A DNA stretch of 64,000 bases, from the NCBI GenBank assembly GCA_903848645.1, contig CAINGU010000048.1, positions 56,827 through 120,826 of the forward strand, read 5' to 3'. The stretch comes from an uncultured cyanobacterium. Lineage in GTDB: Bacteria > Cyanobacteriota > Cyanobacteriia > Cyanobacteriales > Nostocaceae. The number at the start of each line of letters is the position of its first letter. Positions within the stretch are counted from its first letter, which is position 1. This document shows, one piece after another, positions 54,730 to 64,000 of this stretch. Below the pieces are notes generated by a model. That model worked only from the letters and a program-made list of their open reading frames with translations. It searched no databases and was not told the origin of the DNA. The position numbers were made by a program, and so were the translations under genes.

Positions 54730-57700
54730 ATTTTCTTCCCTGCTGTATTTCCTTTAGTCAAAGATTCCTGTTGTTGCGGTGGTGCAACTCTTTGTTGTCC
54801 GAAGCCTTCAAATAGTTCATTAAGTTTCAGGGTTAAACCTAAATATGCACCACCTGCGGAACGAGTTCCAGAAAAGTCTCGGTCATCAATTTTACCAAAA
54901 ACATAACCAGCAGCCAAGCGCAAATTAGGAGTCAGATAATAACCAGCTTCGGCAATAAAGCCTGTTTCTGTATAATTACCTTGACCAATCCACCGCGTTT
55001 CCCCGACTACATCCATGTTGTATCCTAGTCGGTAGGTAGTGCGAAATTGTGCCAAATTTACTGTACTTGTACCTGCTAAATCACTAGCGAGGTAAGAGGT
55101 ACTATTTCGTAAACCATATTTACCATAAAATTCCCATTGCCAATTAGGAGCATAAATAGCTTCCATTGCAAAAGTGTGATCTTCAGAACCTGTGCCACTT
55201 CCTAATAAAATAGTATCGGGAATAGTTGCAGGATTTTGACGATATTCATAGCGTAATAGGGCGTTAAACTTATCACTACTAATATCACGATAAGCCAAAC
55301 CTACTTTCACATTGATTGTATCTCCCAAACCAACCAAATTTTGATTAGAAGAGTTAGCTTGTTGATAACGTACCAAGGCAGTTAAAGAGGGAGAAATCTT
55401 CCCAGTGACACCACCAGAAATTACTGTATTTGTGCCACCAGCAGAACTACGATATTCATATTTAGCACTAGCTTGAAATCGGGGATTATCAGTATATTCT
55501 AATCCGGCACTATAGCTATCACCGCTATTAAAACTAATAGCTGAGGCTGCTTGACCAAAAGCAAAGGGTTGAGAAAATTGTTGACCTGTGGCATTCTGTG
55601 TAAAGAAGTTACCAAATACGTGTTCATAAGCTAAATTCAAGCGCAACCCAGGAGCAATAGCCCAACGATTTTTCATGCCAATTGCACCTTGAGTAGTCAT
55701 TTCATTTGCACCACCAATGAGGGAATATCGCCCAGTGAAGATAGTATCTGAACCAAGTTTTTGTTCTCCATTGACATTTAAACTGGTGATAGCATTACCG
55801 CTATATTGACCACTATTAAATAGTTGATGAGTTAGACTGACATTGACACCAGGAATAGCTGCCCAATTGAGTCCAAAGATGGTGCGATTTGGATAAAGAC
55901 TATCATTTTGAGCAGAGAGACTGAGTTCATTTTGGGCTTGGAATGTGAGACTTTTAGCAATAGGAACAGTAAAACGCGATCGCAATTGTTGGGAACTACT
56001 ATTTAAGGAACTACCAGAAATCCGATCTTTTCGCTCACGATAAATCCAATCTACATCGAAATTAGCTTGACCTAAACGTTGTTGAATACCCGCAGAAATA
56101 GTAGTGAGAGAATTATCAACCTGATTACCTGGAGTAGCTTGGGGTTGGGGGTTAAATAGTTGGTCAAAGGTGTTTTGAACTTGGGGAGCAATGCCAAAAT
56201 TATCTTCATGGTCATATTGCAACCGCAAATTTGTACTTGTAGTCACTTTACCTGTAATTTGCGCCCCATAACGAGTTTGTCCAGGGACAAAACTAATGGT
56301 GGCATTATTAGCAAATCCTGTTTCTACAGAAGTATAATAAGCGCGACCTTGCACACCGGGGAAAGGGTTTCCTTGAGCTTCCAAACGATATGCTTGGCCA
56401 CTTACCTTACCCAGAACATCTGAATAATTAGTAGAATGGGCATATTCAGCAATTAATTGACCTCCATGTCCCAAGGAAATTTTGGTATCTGCACCATAAA
56501 TTTCAAAATCCCGTACTCCCTGATTTTCCTTTAGGTAAGTTGCTCCTAACCAACTTTCTTGATTAGAAGCCCGACTCAAGTTATATTGCAGACGACCTGC
56601 ATAGATATTACCTTCCGAGTTTTTCACGTCATACTCATAGGTAACAACAATCCTCCGAACTAATATCTGTCCATATTCATCAAGAGCAGTCCTCAGAATA
56701 GGTTCTCGGAATAATAAAGTCCCCCGATCATAATCAATATCGTAGTCTGGTCCTCTGTTCATTGCTTGACGCTTAATTACAGTTCCCGGACGATTGAGTT
56801 CTTCTAATTCCAGATAGACGTTTTCGCTACCTCCCACTAATATGCGTCGGGAGAGGAAGTAATAACCACTAGTTCCATCTGGAGCAATAGTATCCCGTTG
56901 GAATCCTTGAACGTATTTACTATAAAAACCTGTAATTGCTAAATTTCCTAAGTTGTAGTTAGCTTTAAAGCCGTGTAGTTGACGACTGGTAGCTGTAAAT
57001 TGTTGTGATGACTGTGCCAACTCTTGTGTATTGTAGTCACCCCACATAAAATAATCGGGGTTAGCACCAGGGATGTGAGGCGATCGCTCTAACCGTGCAA
57101 ATACGCTATCAATGGAAGGGGTAATAACTTCAGATTTAGAACTATCACCATAAACAGGATAATTTTTATCGTTAAATGACTGAGTTCTAAACAGATTATT
57201 ATCACAGTTACAATCTTCATTGAGATTACGAGAACTGTTATATGCACCTGTAAACAACCATTCTCCTATGGCTCCAGTCGCAAATATGGCTGAGTGAAAA
57301 CTTACCTGTGTACTGTTATCTTTGTCAGGGGGGAGAAAATCACGATATCTGCTGTAATAATCTGTACCTTTTGCCCCCAGTCGTAAATCTACAACTCCAG
57401 TTAGCAAACTAGGACGGAGTGCAGTTTCAAATTGCAGTTGAGTAAAAGCTTCTAAGTTAGTAGTTGTACCGCGAATTCGGACTATTTGCGCTTTGGTATC
57501 TGAACGTAAGGTAGCTACAAACAAGCCATTTTTAGCTTCTACTTGGAATCCTGGTTGATCAGGTTTCAAGTCTGTACCGATAAACTCTCCCGCGCTGGGG
57601 AATAATGTGACAATAGCATCTTGGTTAGAGCGATGACCATTTTTGTCCAGCAATTCTCCCTGAATGATGGTGGTAGAACGTCCGTCAGCGGGAATCCGAG

Positions 57701-58496
57701 TAGCTCGACTTTCTAATTTTAATTGTGTAGCACTTCCTTTAATTGTTACCTTGACTATTTCCGGTGGTTCTGATCTTCCCACCACTTGAGCAGAAATGGT
57801 GTTTTCTCCTGGTTTTAAACCCACACCATACCATGTCTGCGTGGTCAGTTTAGTAGTAGAATCTGTTTGGGTCCGTCCGATTAAGGAGGAATTAACTAAC
57901 TCACCATTAACTCGCAATTCTAACTGACTACCAACGCTAAACTGCACAATTATGGATGTAGCAGGAGTATCTAAAACCTCATCAGACATGGGGGTGAGGA
58001 TTTTAACTACTTTGGCTACTTGGGAAATTTGGGATGTTGTCGTCGTTGGAAAATTCAGAGATTGAGGAACAGGAACATTTTCAGTTTTTTCTGTGGTTGT
58101 AGTTGGGTTTAAAGATGCAGGAATAGGAATATTTTTAGTTTTTTGTATTGTTCTGACTATAGGTAGTGAAGAATTGGCGGAATTCGTAAAATTTAAAGAG
58201 GGAGCAATAGGAATATTTTCAGCTTTCTGCGCTGCTGTAGCTATAGGTAACTGAGTAATAGGAATATTAGAAACTTCTTCTTTTTCTATAATTTTTGGCT
58301 GTGATTTAGCAGCATAATTTTCTGCTTCTTCCGCACTAATTTCATCACCGACATAAGTTTTTGGTTCTGAATTAGTTTGTTCAGTTGTGCTTTCAGCTTT
58401 GACTAAATTATGAGACACAACAAAGCTAAAACCTCCAGCGATAGCTCCCATCAATCTCACATTGAAAATACTAGGATGATGCAGTTTTAGTTTCAT
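54726..58496 (-). CDS. large outer-membrane beta-barrel protein with Ig-like N-terminus
   Basis: This 1256-residue protein has an N-terminal signal region (LMGAIAGGFSFVVSHNLVKA, ~14-34) and a Pro-rich linker with three ~27-residue repeats around ENIPIxxSLN (93-101, 120-128, 138-147). Ig-like modules come next (~165-350, TPATSIIVQFSVGSQLELRVNGELV; STTIIQGELLDKNGHRSNQDAIVTLFP). From ~365 on it has alternating, aromatic-rich strands (LGATYLKENQGVRDFEIYGADT; AGLEYTDNPRFQASAKYEY) ending in YVFGKIDDRDFSGTRSAGGAYLGLTLKL. This is the pattern of a large outer-membrane barrel. Both ends overlap the adjacent genes by 4 bp. A role as translocator or scaffold for the DUF11 proteins is inferred. Confidence 0.8.
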   Translation of the reverse strand: MKLKLHHPSIFNVRLMGAIAGGFSFVVSHNLVKAESTTEQTNSEPKTYVGDEISAEEAENYAAKSQPKIIEKEEVSNIPITQLPIATAAQKAENIPIAPSLNFTNSANSSLPIVRTIQKTKNIPIPASLNPTTTTEKTENVPVPQSLNFPTTTTSQISQVAKVVKILTPMSDEVLDTPATSIIVQFSVGSQLELRVNGELVNSSLIGRTQTDSTTKLTTQTWYGVGLKPGENTISAQVVGRSEPPEIVKVTIKGSATQLKLESRATRIPADGRSTTIIQGELLDKNGHRSNQDAIVTLFPSAGEFIGTDLKPDQPGFQVEAKNGLFVATLRSDTKAQIVRIRGTTTNLEAFTQLQFETALRPSLLTGVVDLRLGAKGTDYYSRYRDFLPPDKDNSTQVSFHSAIFATGAIGEWLFTGAYNSSRNLNEDCNCDNNLFRTQSFNDKNYPVYGDSSKSEVITPSIDSVFARLERSPHIPGANPDYFMWGDYNTQELAQSSQQFTATSRQLHGFKANYNLGNLAITGFYSKYVQGFQRDTIAPDGTSGYYFLSRRILVGGSENVYLELEELNRPGTVIKRQAMNRGPDYDIDYDRGTLLFREPILRTALDEYGQILVRRIVVTYEYDVKNSEGNIYAGRLQYNLSRASNQESWLGATYLKENQGVRDFEIYGADTKISLGHGGQLIAEYAHSTNYSDVLGKVSGQAYRLEAQGNPFPGVQGRAYYTSVETGFANNATISFVPGQTRYGAQITGKVTTSTNLRLQYDHEDNFGIAPQVQNTFDQLFNPQPQATPGNQVDNSLTTISAGIQQRLGQANFDVDWIYRERKDRISGSSLNSSSQQLRSRFTVPIAKSLTFQAQNELSLSAQNDSLYPNRTIFGLNWAAIPGVNVSLTHQLFNSGQYSGNAITSLNVNGEQKLGSDTIFTGRYSLIGGANEMTTQGAIGMKNRWAIAPGLRLNLAYEHVFGNFFTQNATGQQFSQPFAFGQAASAISFNSGDSYSAGLEYTDNPRFQASAKYEYRSSAGGTNTVISGGVTGKISPSLTALVRYQQANSSNQNLVGLGDTINVKVGLAYRDISSDKFNALLRYEYRQNPATIPDTILLGSGTGSEDHTFAMEAIYAPNWQWEFYGKYGLRNSTSYLASDLAGTSTVNLAQFRTTYRLGYNMDVVGETRWIGQGNYTETGFIAEAGYYLTPNLRLAAGYVFGKIDDRDFSGTRSAGGAYLGLTLKLNELFEGFGQQRVAPPQQQESLTKGNTAGKKI

Positions 58497-60109
58497 TTTT
58501 TCTTATCCTCCTGAAATGTGGGAGTGACTGCAAAATTCATCCGTACCATTCCCCCCGGTTCTACACGCACCAAGCGAGATTGGCTATTACGTTCTTTAAA
58601 TTTCCGGTTAGGAGCTAGGGTATATCCTGGTAAACTACTCAGGTCTAATACACCTGTATGAGAACCGGGTAAAACATTAGCTAAGGAGAATAAACCATTG
58701 GCATCTGTGGTAATGCGATTTCCATCTTCGAGATAAATTACTGCATTCGGTACTCCCGGTTCACCTGGTTGTTGTTCTCCATCAAAATTTTTATCCACAA
58801 ATACGCGGCCGATAATTGTTCCACAGTCGCTAGTAATTCCCGGACGAACTTTCAAATAGTATGTTGCTGGTCCATCTTTAACAATCAAATTGTTATCAAT
58901 TCTTTGTGAACTAGCGATCGCACTATTTCTTCCTGTCCCTCGTTGGGCATCATTTGTTAATTGGACAGCATAGGCTATATTGATAGTGGCATTACTAGCA
59001 ATAGTTGTATTTGTACTAAAATTAACTGTATTCCCATTCCGAATAGTGGTAATGGTGACTGCTTTGCCATCTAGTTCTCCTCGGACTGAATTAGCTAAAA
59101 AGTTGAAACCCAAAGGTAAGGTATCTGTCACCACCAAATTATTTAACGGGACATCAGATGTATTTTTCACAGATACACGATAGATAGCTGTATCTCCTGG
59201 TTCTGCTGTAGCGCGATCAGCTATTTTATTAATCTGTATTTGACTTGGTTGACACAACTTTGCCTGAAAATTCAATCCTAAAAGACTTAATGATTGAGTT
59301 GCCGCATTATTTACCAAAACCTGTTGATCTGTTATAGTTGTTTCATTATTATCGAGACTAATTGGTTGACCATCTAGAGAAGTCGCACGATACTGAACAA
59401 CATTATTTTGATTACTCAAGATTTCAATCTTAATCCACTGCTGCTTGTAGATCGAATTCGCTGGTGGATTGACTACAAAAATATAGGTTTTACCAATATC
59501 AATTTGACCTTTTGTTCCATCAAGTAGAAAATTATATGCACCCTTATAAGCTAAGGGATTATTCACAATAAAATAAGGGTTGGTATTCTGACTATTTGGA
59601 GGTAATCCTTCCGGGACACCGTTGTTGGGAATATCTGGTACTTCTGTTGGTGTCAGAGAAACTAATTGTCCCAATTCTATACCTTTAGGACTAACCAGAG
59701 GTGTATAAACTCCCACGGAAAACCCTGTATAGTCAGTTAACAATGCACCTCCGCACCCGTAAATCCGTCCTAGTGGGTCAACCAATGAATTATTGACTTG
59801 GAGTTTAACAGACCGTGCGTCAATCTGGGTTGATTGTTGTTTAGTATACTTAGGGTCAGGATCTGTATAGGTGTAAGTAAAATCAGCCTGATTGTAGAAA
59901 TGATTGTCTTGTTTAATTAGTATCTGTTGCCCTAATACTACTACAGGTATAGTAGTTTGTATAACACTTCCCAAGAGGAAACTAGCTGTTAACCTTTTGT
60001 ACCAGCTATCTTGAAGATTAAAAAAATTTTGGATAAGCAAATAAATATTCACTGGTAAAATCCATCTTTTATGACTTAATTCACTAAATAAATTTGGAAG
60101 TTTTATCAA
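58493..60109 (-). CDS. exported DUF11/SdrD B-like domain protein
   Basis: This 538-residue protein begins with a long N-terminal region before a hydrophobic segment (LTASFLLGSVIQTTIPVVVLG, 40-60). Residues 295-400 form a DUF11 domain (DRATAEPGDTAIYRVSVKNTSDVPLNNLVVTDTLPLGFNF). Residues ~430-510 form a SdrD B-like carboxypeptidase-regulatory fold (IIGRVFVDKNFDGEQQPGEPGVPNAVIYLEDGNRITTDANGLFSL). It overlaps the start of the barrel gene by 4 bp (58493-58496), so the two products are made together. Confidence 0.82.
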   Translation of the reverse strand: MIKLPNLFSELSHKRWILPVNIYLLIQNFFNLQDSWYKRLTASFLLGSVIQTTIPVVVLGQQILIKQDNHFYNQADFTYTYTDPDPKYTKQQSTQIDARSVKLQVNNSLVDPLGRIYGCGGALLTDYTGFSVGVYTPLVSPKGIELGQLVSLTPTEVPDIPNNGVPEGLPPNSQNTNPYFIVNNPLAYKGAYNFLLDGTKGQIDIGKTYIFVVNPPANSIYKQQWIKIEILSNQNNVVQYRATSLDGQPISLDNNETTITDQQVLVNNAATQSLSLLGLNFQAKLCQPSQIQINKIADRATAEPGDTAIYRVSVKNTSDVPLNNLVVTDTLPLGFNFLANSVRGELDGKAVTITTIRNGNTVNFSTNTTIASNATINIAYAVQLTNDAQRGTGRNSAIASSQRIDNNLIVKDGPATYYLKVRPGITSDCGTIIGRVFVDKNFDGEQQPGEPGVPNAVIYLEDGNRITTDANGLFSLANVLPGSHTGVLDLSSLPGYTLAPNRKFKERNSQSRLVRVEPGGMVRMNFAVTPTFQEDKKK

Positions 60110-60127
60110 TTATGCGTTATTCATTTA

Positions 60128-60153
60128 TAGAGACGTTCCATGGAACATCTCTA
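60128..60153. repeat. 26-bp near-perfect palindrome
   Basis: TAGAGACGTTCCA and TGGAACATCTCTA meet at 60140/60141; the core GTTCCATGGAAC is perfectly palindromic with a single mismatched pair outside it. It lies in the 76-bp gap between the 186- and 538-residue protein genes and resembles a common Nostoc palindromic repeat. Confidence 0.7.
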
Positions 60154-60185
60154 CATTCTTGACGAAAACGTATCTACTTTTTTTA

Positions 60186-60746
60186 CTAGCGAACTTGGGT
60201 TTCATAAGTCGCTTTAACTGTTGCTTTTCCTGGAACTGAGGATATTTGCAACCGAATATGAGTATAAGCATTTGCTGGAGCGGGTTCAGTTTCCTCCTTA
60301 CCGTTCCGAGTCACTTTAATAGTGGGGTTTTCTACAAAAGTGCGTTGATTGTCAATGCTGTAGGTAATTTTGGCATTATTATCAGTTTTCACTGACTTCA
60401 AGACATAGACCATTGCTTGAGGAATGGGTTGATTAAGGGTCAAATTTTTAATGGGTTTATCACTTTTATTCTTGCCAATTAAGGTATATTGCAATACATC
60501 CCCTGGCTTAACAGTGGCTTGACCTTGCAAGGACTCCCATGTTTTGATCTGCTTACCCTGTTGATCTTGAGCGATAACTTGCTTCTTGGCTTCTAAACGC
60601 AACTCTAGTTGAGGCTGCTTATTATTACTTTGGGCAACTGCGCTGGTAGACTCCCATATATTTGCTATTCCCGGTACTTGATTAAAAAATGGTACGGTAG
60701 CAATTAGAGCAAATGCACTTAAACTAGCTATGGAAAACCGTTTCAT
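60186..60746 (-). CDS. small exported DUF11-like protein
   Basis: This 186-residue protein has a signal peptide (LSAFALIATVPFFNQVPGIA) and a single DUF11-like domain (ATVKPGDVLQYTLIGKNKSDKPIKNLTLNQPIPQAMVYVLKSV) with a preceding basic segment. It is much shorter than its neighbours, so it could be a structural subunit. It is the second gene of the surface cluster. Confidence 0.8.
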   Translation of the reverse strand: MKRFSIASLSAFALIATVPFFNQVPGIANIWESTSAVAQSNNKQPQLELRLEAKKQVIAQDQQGKQIKTWESLQGQATVKPGDVLQYTLIGKNKSDKPIKNLTLNQPIPQAMVYVLKSVKTDNNAKITYSIDNQRTFVENPTIKVTRNGKEETEPAPANAYTHIRLQISSVPGKATVKATYETQVR

Positions 60747-60935
60747 AATTTATGCTTTCTCTTCACTAAATATCCGTCATGTTTGCTAATGTACCCCTCT
60801 CCACTCAGGAAGAGGAGTAGGAGATTAAGTAAGCTATTAGACATTTAATTTGCATATTATCTAAGAGTAAAACTCTTGATGAGGTGGTTCGTATAGCCCA
60901 GTCTCAATCATGCAAATTAAAAGTAAATTAGCTTT

Positions 60936-63479
60936 TTAGTTAACCTTCCGTTGGAAAGTAAAGGTTCTAATTACACCTGGTGCAACCACTCCAGTGACAC
61001 TATTTACATACCTAGTGACATCTGTATTGACTGTAGTTCCACTTTGGTCAAGACCAGAGTTAGTGGCTGGATTACCATTGAAGAATGTAATAGTTGATGT
61101 TCCTGAATCCTTCGCTGAACCAACAACGTTGCTAGTATCAATTTGCAAATTGTTATCGTTATCTAGCGCCCAGTTGTTGAGAGGAGTGACACCATCTTCA
61201 GTGATCACTACTTTGTTAGCATTCAAAATTACATTACCTGTTCCAGATTGTGGTTCGGAAATATTCTTGTACTGAATCACGTACTGAATAATATTGCCTG
61301 GAGCAGGTTTTTTATCTGCAACACTCAATGTCCCATCACTACCCTGTACATCAGGTCCTGTTCCTTTCAATATTTGTGACTGCTTTAACAACTGTAAAAA
61401 GCCTGTGTATACACGATCAGTAGTGATGTTTTTAATTGGCAAGTTATTACTGTCTAATCTAGGAGCATTAGTGCTATCAACTAACGTAGCAGTGATCGGT
61501 ACTGGAAAGCCACGTTCAATACCCGTATCAGTGGAAAGAGGAGTTCCATCTGGCAAGTCAACTTCTACACCATAATTAACAATAGCTCCAACGCCTACAT
61601 TTGTAACTTTAACAGGTGTATTACCAGATGCAATATTAAAAACACCAACACCACTGTCATAAGTATAGACAGCACGTTGAGTATCGTAACTCACGGTTAC
61701 TGTAGTACCATTTGGTAAGTATGTAATATTAGCGGGTGGTGTTGGAACTATAGTTATGTCACTAGCGCTATTGCCATTGTTTTTAATTGTGTTCGTAAAA
61801 CCTACTGATTGTGGATCAAGTGTCTTGCTTGCATTAGCAGCAAGATTAGGAGGAACAAACGAAGATTTGTTGGTAAAGTCAGTTGCCGTTGTCCCATCTG
61901 GTCCAGTAGCATCAGGTGCATTCAATGGACCATTGAGAACCGAGAAGTTTGAAGCGAGAGAAATAGTAAAGACGTTGACAGCACCAGTAATCGAATTGAT
62001 ACCTTGGTTGTTATTTGCTGTATCTATGATAGTTGAGCTATTTGTTGTGGGATAATAACCAGTATCTGTACCTGGCGTACTAGTAATAGTTTTGGTAGTT
62101 GAGTTATAGTTATCTGGGTTTTGGTCACCTGAATCGTCGAATATTAGCGGGCTATTTAAGTCTCCAGCAGTTCTACCAAATACTTGAGCTATGTTGTTAA
62201 TAGTAACTGATGTCGCACTAGCACCAACACTATTAGTATTAATTTGCACATTAAAGCCTGTAACAGTTGTGCCGGCTGCAACTGAAGTGATCGAGTTAGG
62301 ATCATTAATGAAACCTATGCGTTTAACTGCACTCAGGGCAGGAGGAGTAATTGTCCATGCAACTTGATCAGCAGTTTTTGGACTAGCTGCGGCCGGATCA
62401 TCAATAGAGTAAACCACTTTCCAGCCTGAAGGTGGGGTTGGAATGGCATTCAGAGTTGCGTTGGCTGGAATTGCATCAGAAACTAAAATGCGCGTAACTG
62501 TAACTGATCCTTGTCCACTATCAAGGTTAATGCTTGTCCCAGCCAAGGCTGCGGGTATATATCCATTATTAGTTGGGTCGCTACCCTCAACCCGCAAACT
62601 CAAACCATAAGTTACGACATCATCATTGAGTTTTGTAGCATCACCAGCGTTATAACCTGTACGAACTTTAAGGATAGTAGCTAGAGCCAGAGTTTTAGTA
62701 GAGCTACCCACTGTAATCTTTTGGGTGGCACTAGCTTCACGCACTCCGTTAATTGGTAGGCCCTTTACTTCACCAGTAATACCACTATTATCAGGGTTAT
62801 CTACAGTGTAAACGTCACCACCATCAGCAGATCGAGCCACGTTTTGAGCATCACCAGGGGTGTTACCAAGGGTAAGGCTAATTACATCACCAGGTTGAGC
62901 AGCATTTGAGATGGTTACTGGCACCCGTACCTGGATAGTACCACCAACAGGAACTGAAGGTGAGTCAACACCACCAGGAGTTACGTTTGTCCAAGTAGTA
63001 CCACCATCACTGCTATATTGTAGCTGTCCATTAGCTGCTGGTGTGGTAGTTTTATCTGATCCTAGTAAACCAGCTACTGTACCAGGCCCATTGACTGTCG
63101 CTTGATTAGGAATGCGGAATTTAGTGGGGTCGTTACCAACGTTTGTGACGGTGTAAGTGTAGACTAATACATTTCCCGCCTGAACAGCAGCACCTGCGCT
63201 AGTTTGATTTGTGATTCCAGAAGCTGTAACGGTGATACCAGCTACTTCCGCTACAGTCACGGTGACAGTGTTAGAAGTTGAATTGATGGGTGTGTTGGGA
63301 ACATTGGGATCTTCGTAGGTAGCTGTTGCCGTGTTACTAATGCTTTGTCCAGCTTGAGTTCCATCAGCAAAGGCAGGGGCAACAAATGGAAAAATACCAT
63401 TAGCAATAAAGGCTGTGGCTATTAAGGAACGGAATAATTGAGATGGTGGGCGGTGTAAAAACTTGTTAGTACAATTCAT
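60936..63479 (-). CDS. exported DUF11-repeat surface protein, first gene of cluster
   Basis: This 847-residue protein has a signal peptide (SLIATAFIANGIFPFVAPAFADG, cleavage after AFA, about 38) and tandem Ig-like DUF11 modules (about 45-235 VQAGNVLVYTYTVTNVGNDPTKFRIP, ~265-420, ~690-845 KPAPGNIIQYVIQYKNISEPQ). It is rich in Thr, Asn and Val with almost no Cys. It ends in GVIRTFTFQRKVN. These features fit a secreted or surface-layer-type protein. The gene has the longest upstream gap in the cluster and is probably its promoter-proximal member. Confidence 0.83.
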   Translation of the reverse strand: MNCTNKFLHRPPSQLFRSLIATAFIANGIFPFVAPAFADGTQAGQSISNTATATYEDPNVPNTPINSTSNTVTVTVAEVAGITVTASGITNQTSAGAAVQAGNVLVYTYTVTNVGNDPTKFRIPNQATVNGPGTVAGLLGSDKTTTPAANGQLQYSSDGGTTWTNVTPGGVDSPSVPVGGTIQVRVPVTISNAAQPGDVISLTLGNTPGDAQNVARSADGGDVYTVDNPDNSGITGEVKGLPINGVREASATQKITVGSSTKTLALATILKVRTGYNAGDATKLNDDVVTYGLSLRVEGSDPTNNGYIPAALAGTSINLDSGQGSVTVTRILVSDAIPANATLNAIPTPPSGWKVVYSIDDPAAASPKTADQVAWTITPPALSAVKRIGFINDPNSITSVAAGTTVTGFNVQINTNSVGASATSVTINNIAQVFGRTAGDLNSPLIFDDSGDQNPDNYNSTTKTITSTPGTDTGYYPTTNSSTIIDTANNNQGINSITGAVNVFTISLASNFSVLNGPLNAPDATGPDGTTATDFTNKSSFVPPNLAANASKTLDPQSVGFTNTIKNNGNSASDITIVPTPPANITYLPNGTTVTVSYDTQRAVYTYDSGVGVFNIASGNTPVKVTNVGVGAIVNYGVEVDLPDGTPLSTDTGIERGFPVPITATLVDSTNAPRLDSNNLPIKNITTDRVYTGFLQLLKQSQILKGTGPDVQGSDGTLSVADKKPAPGNIIQYVIQYKNISEPQSGTGNVILNANKVVITEDGVTPLNNWALDNDNNLQIDTSNVVGSAKDSGTSTITFFNGNPATNSGLDQSGTTVNTDVTRYVNSVTGVVAPGVIRTFTFQRKVN

Positions 63480-64000
63480 AGTGATGTATGTATTTGCTCA
63501 ATAGATTTCTGATCTGTAAAAACTCTGGTTGGTGATTTTTAAATCATCAACTGGCTAGAAACTGGGATTACAGGTTTCCAAACTATTTTCATGGTTGAAA
63601 ACTTTGATATTGGAGTTATTTATCCGGTGTTAGTCGGCAATAAAGTAATTCAGTGTTCCTGAATGTTTTTTAGGTTTTAGTACACAATGGTGTCAGGTAA
63701 GCAACCATGAAACACTTCTAAAATATGGTTTTTCAAGTTTTCATTTTTAATTTCGTCCTACCGTACTGATTTTTCATCCTGAGACAAATAAATTGCTTTG
63801 TATATCTAGATATATAAATTCTAAATCATATAAGTAATATTGTATAGAGTCAGAAAAAAAAATTACTTTAGCCTAATACGTTTTTATCAAGGTATTATTA
63901 TCAGTACAAATATTATTTTGACATCGAAATAAAAATAACATAACAAATATATCTACTTAAGTAAATAGTATTTGTAAATTCTATCCAATCTCATATTTCA
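63480..64000. other. 521-bp gap upstream of the surface-protein cluster
   Basis: AT-rich DNA with no supported reading frame. It should hold the promoter of the minus-strand cluster. No recognisable regulator site or RNA is seen. Confidence 0.5.

Overview
The window looks like chromosomal DNA of a low-GC, heterocyst-forming cyanobacterium of the Anabaena/Dolichospermum/Nostoc type. The evidence is a Nostoc-style nif cluster (nifB-fdxN-nifS-nifU-nifH-nifD with divergent nifP-nifV-nifZ-nifT), scattered HIP1-like GCGATCGC sites, short tandem repeats between genes, a two-domain biotin carrier protein next to efp, and a lumenal-type cyclophilin. No tRNA, rRNA or CRISPR array was recognised.

Region 1 (1-7496) ends inside nifD at the 11-bp sequence CGGAGTAATCC (complement GGATTACTCCG), the known recombination site of nifD elements. 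The left part of the window is therefore read as the nifH-proximal portion of a nifD element. It carries an ATPase fragment, Uma2 nucleases (one broken), a cyclophilin, an orphan sensor kinase, a TerB-like protein and an HNH nuclease. The nifK-proximal end, with the expected xisA, nifD 3' end and nifK, lies outside the window.

Region 2 (7465-21776, minus strand) is the nif operon. nifD lacks its C-terminal end. nifH is split into a 5' piece (16838-17275) and a 3' piece (9028-9472) by a 7,378-bp element bounded by 8-bp direct repeats (CTTCACGG). Joining the repeats restores a continuous 289-residue NifH. The element encodes a XisA/XisC-like tyrosine recombinase and defence-type cargo: a restriction endonuclease and N6-adenine methyltransferase pair, a toxin-antitoxin pair whose toxin has a stop codon, and a reverse transcriptase resembling Abi/DRT defence enzymes. 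nifU, nifS, fdxN and nifB are intact.

Region 3 (21777-28159) holds the divergent nifB and nifP promoters. Each has the same cassette: GAGTACAAA boxes flanking two GTACCCCT motifs exactly 22 bp apart. Between them sit a DUF2141 protein gene and a decayed alcohol dehydrogenase. nifP, several small proteins, nifV, nifZ, nifT and a [2Fe-2S] protein follow.

Region 4 (28160-30843) contains two toxin-antitoxin operons among copies of a roughly 200-bp MITE-like repeat with AGGAT-rich inverted ends. One copy abuts a truncated GrpE-like gene beside an Hsp70-like gene.

Region 5 (30947-49694) is mostly housekeeping: Hsp70-like protein, PlsC-like acyltransferase, proS, accB, efp, a cyclophilin, a pentapeptide-repeat protein, thiL, gap2, murC, murB, a YbaB/EbfC protein and a low-molecular-weight phosphatase.

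Region 6 (49787-63479, minus strand) is a 13.7-kb run of six genes for exported proteins: three DUF11-type proteins plus a small relative, a 1256-residue predicted outer-membrane barrel, and a beta-helix/OmpA protein. It looks like a self-contained surface-structure system of unknown function.
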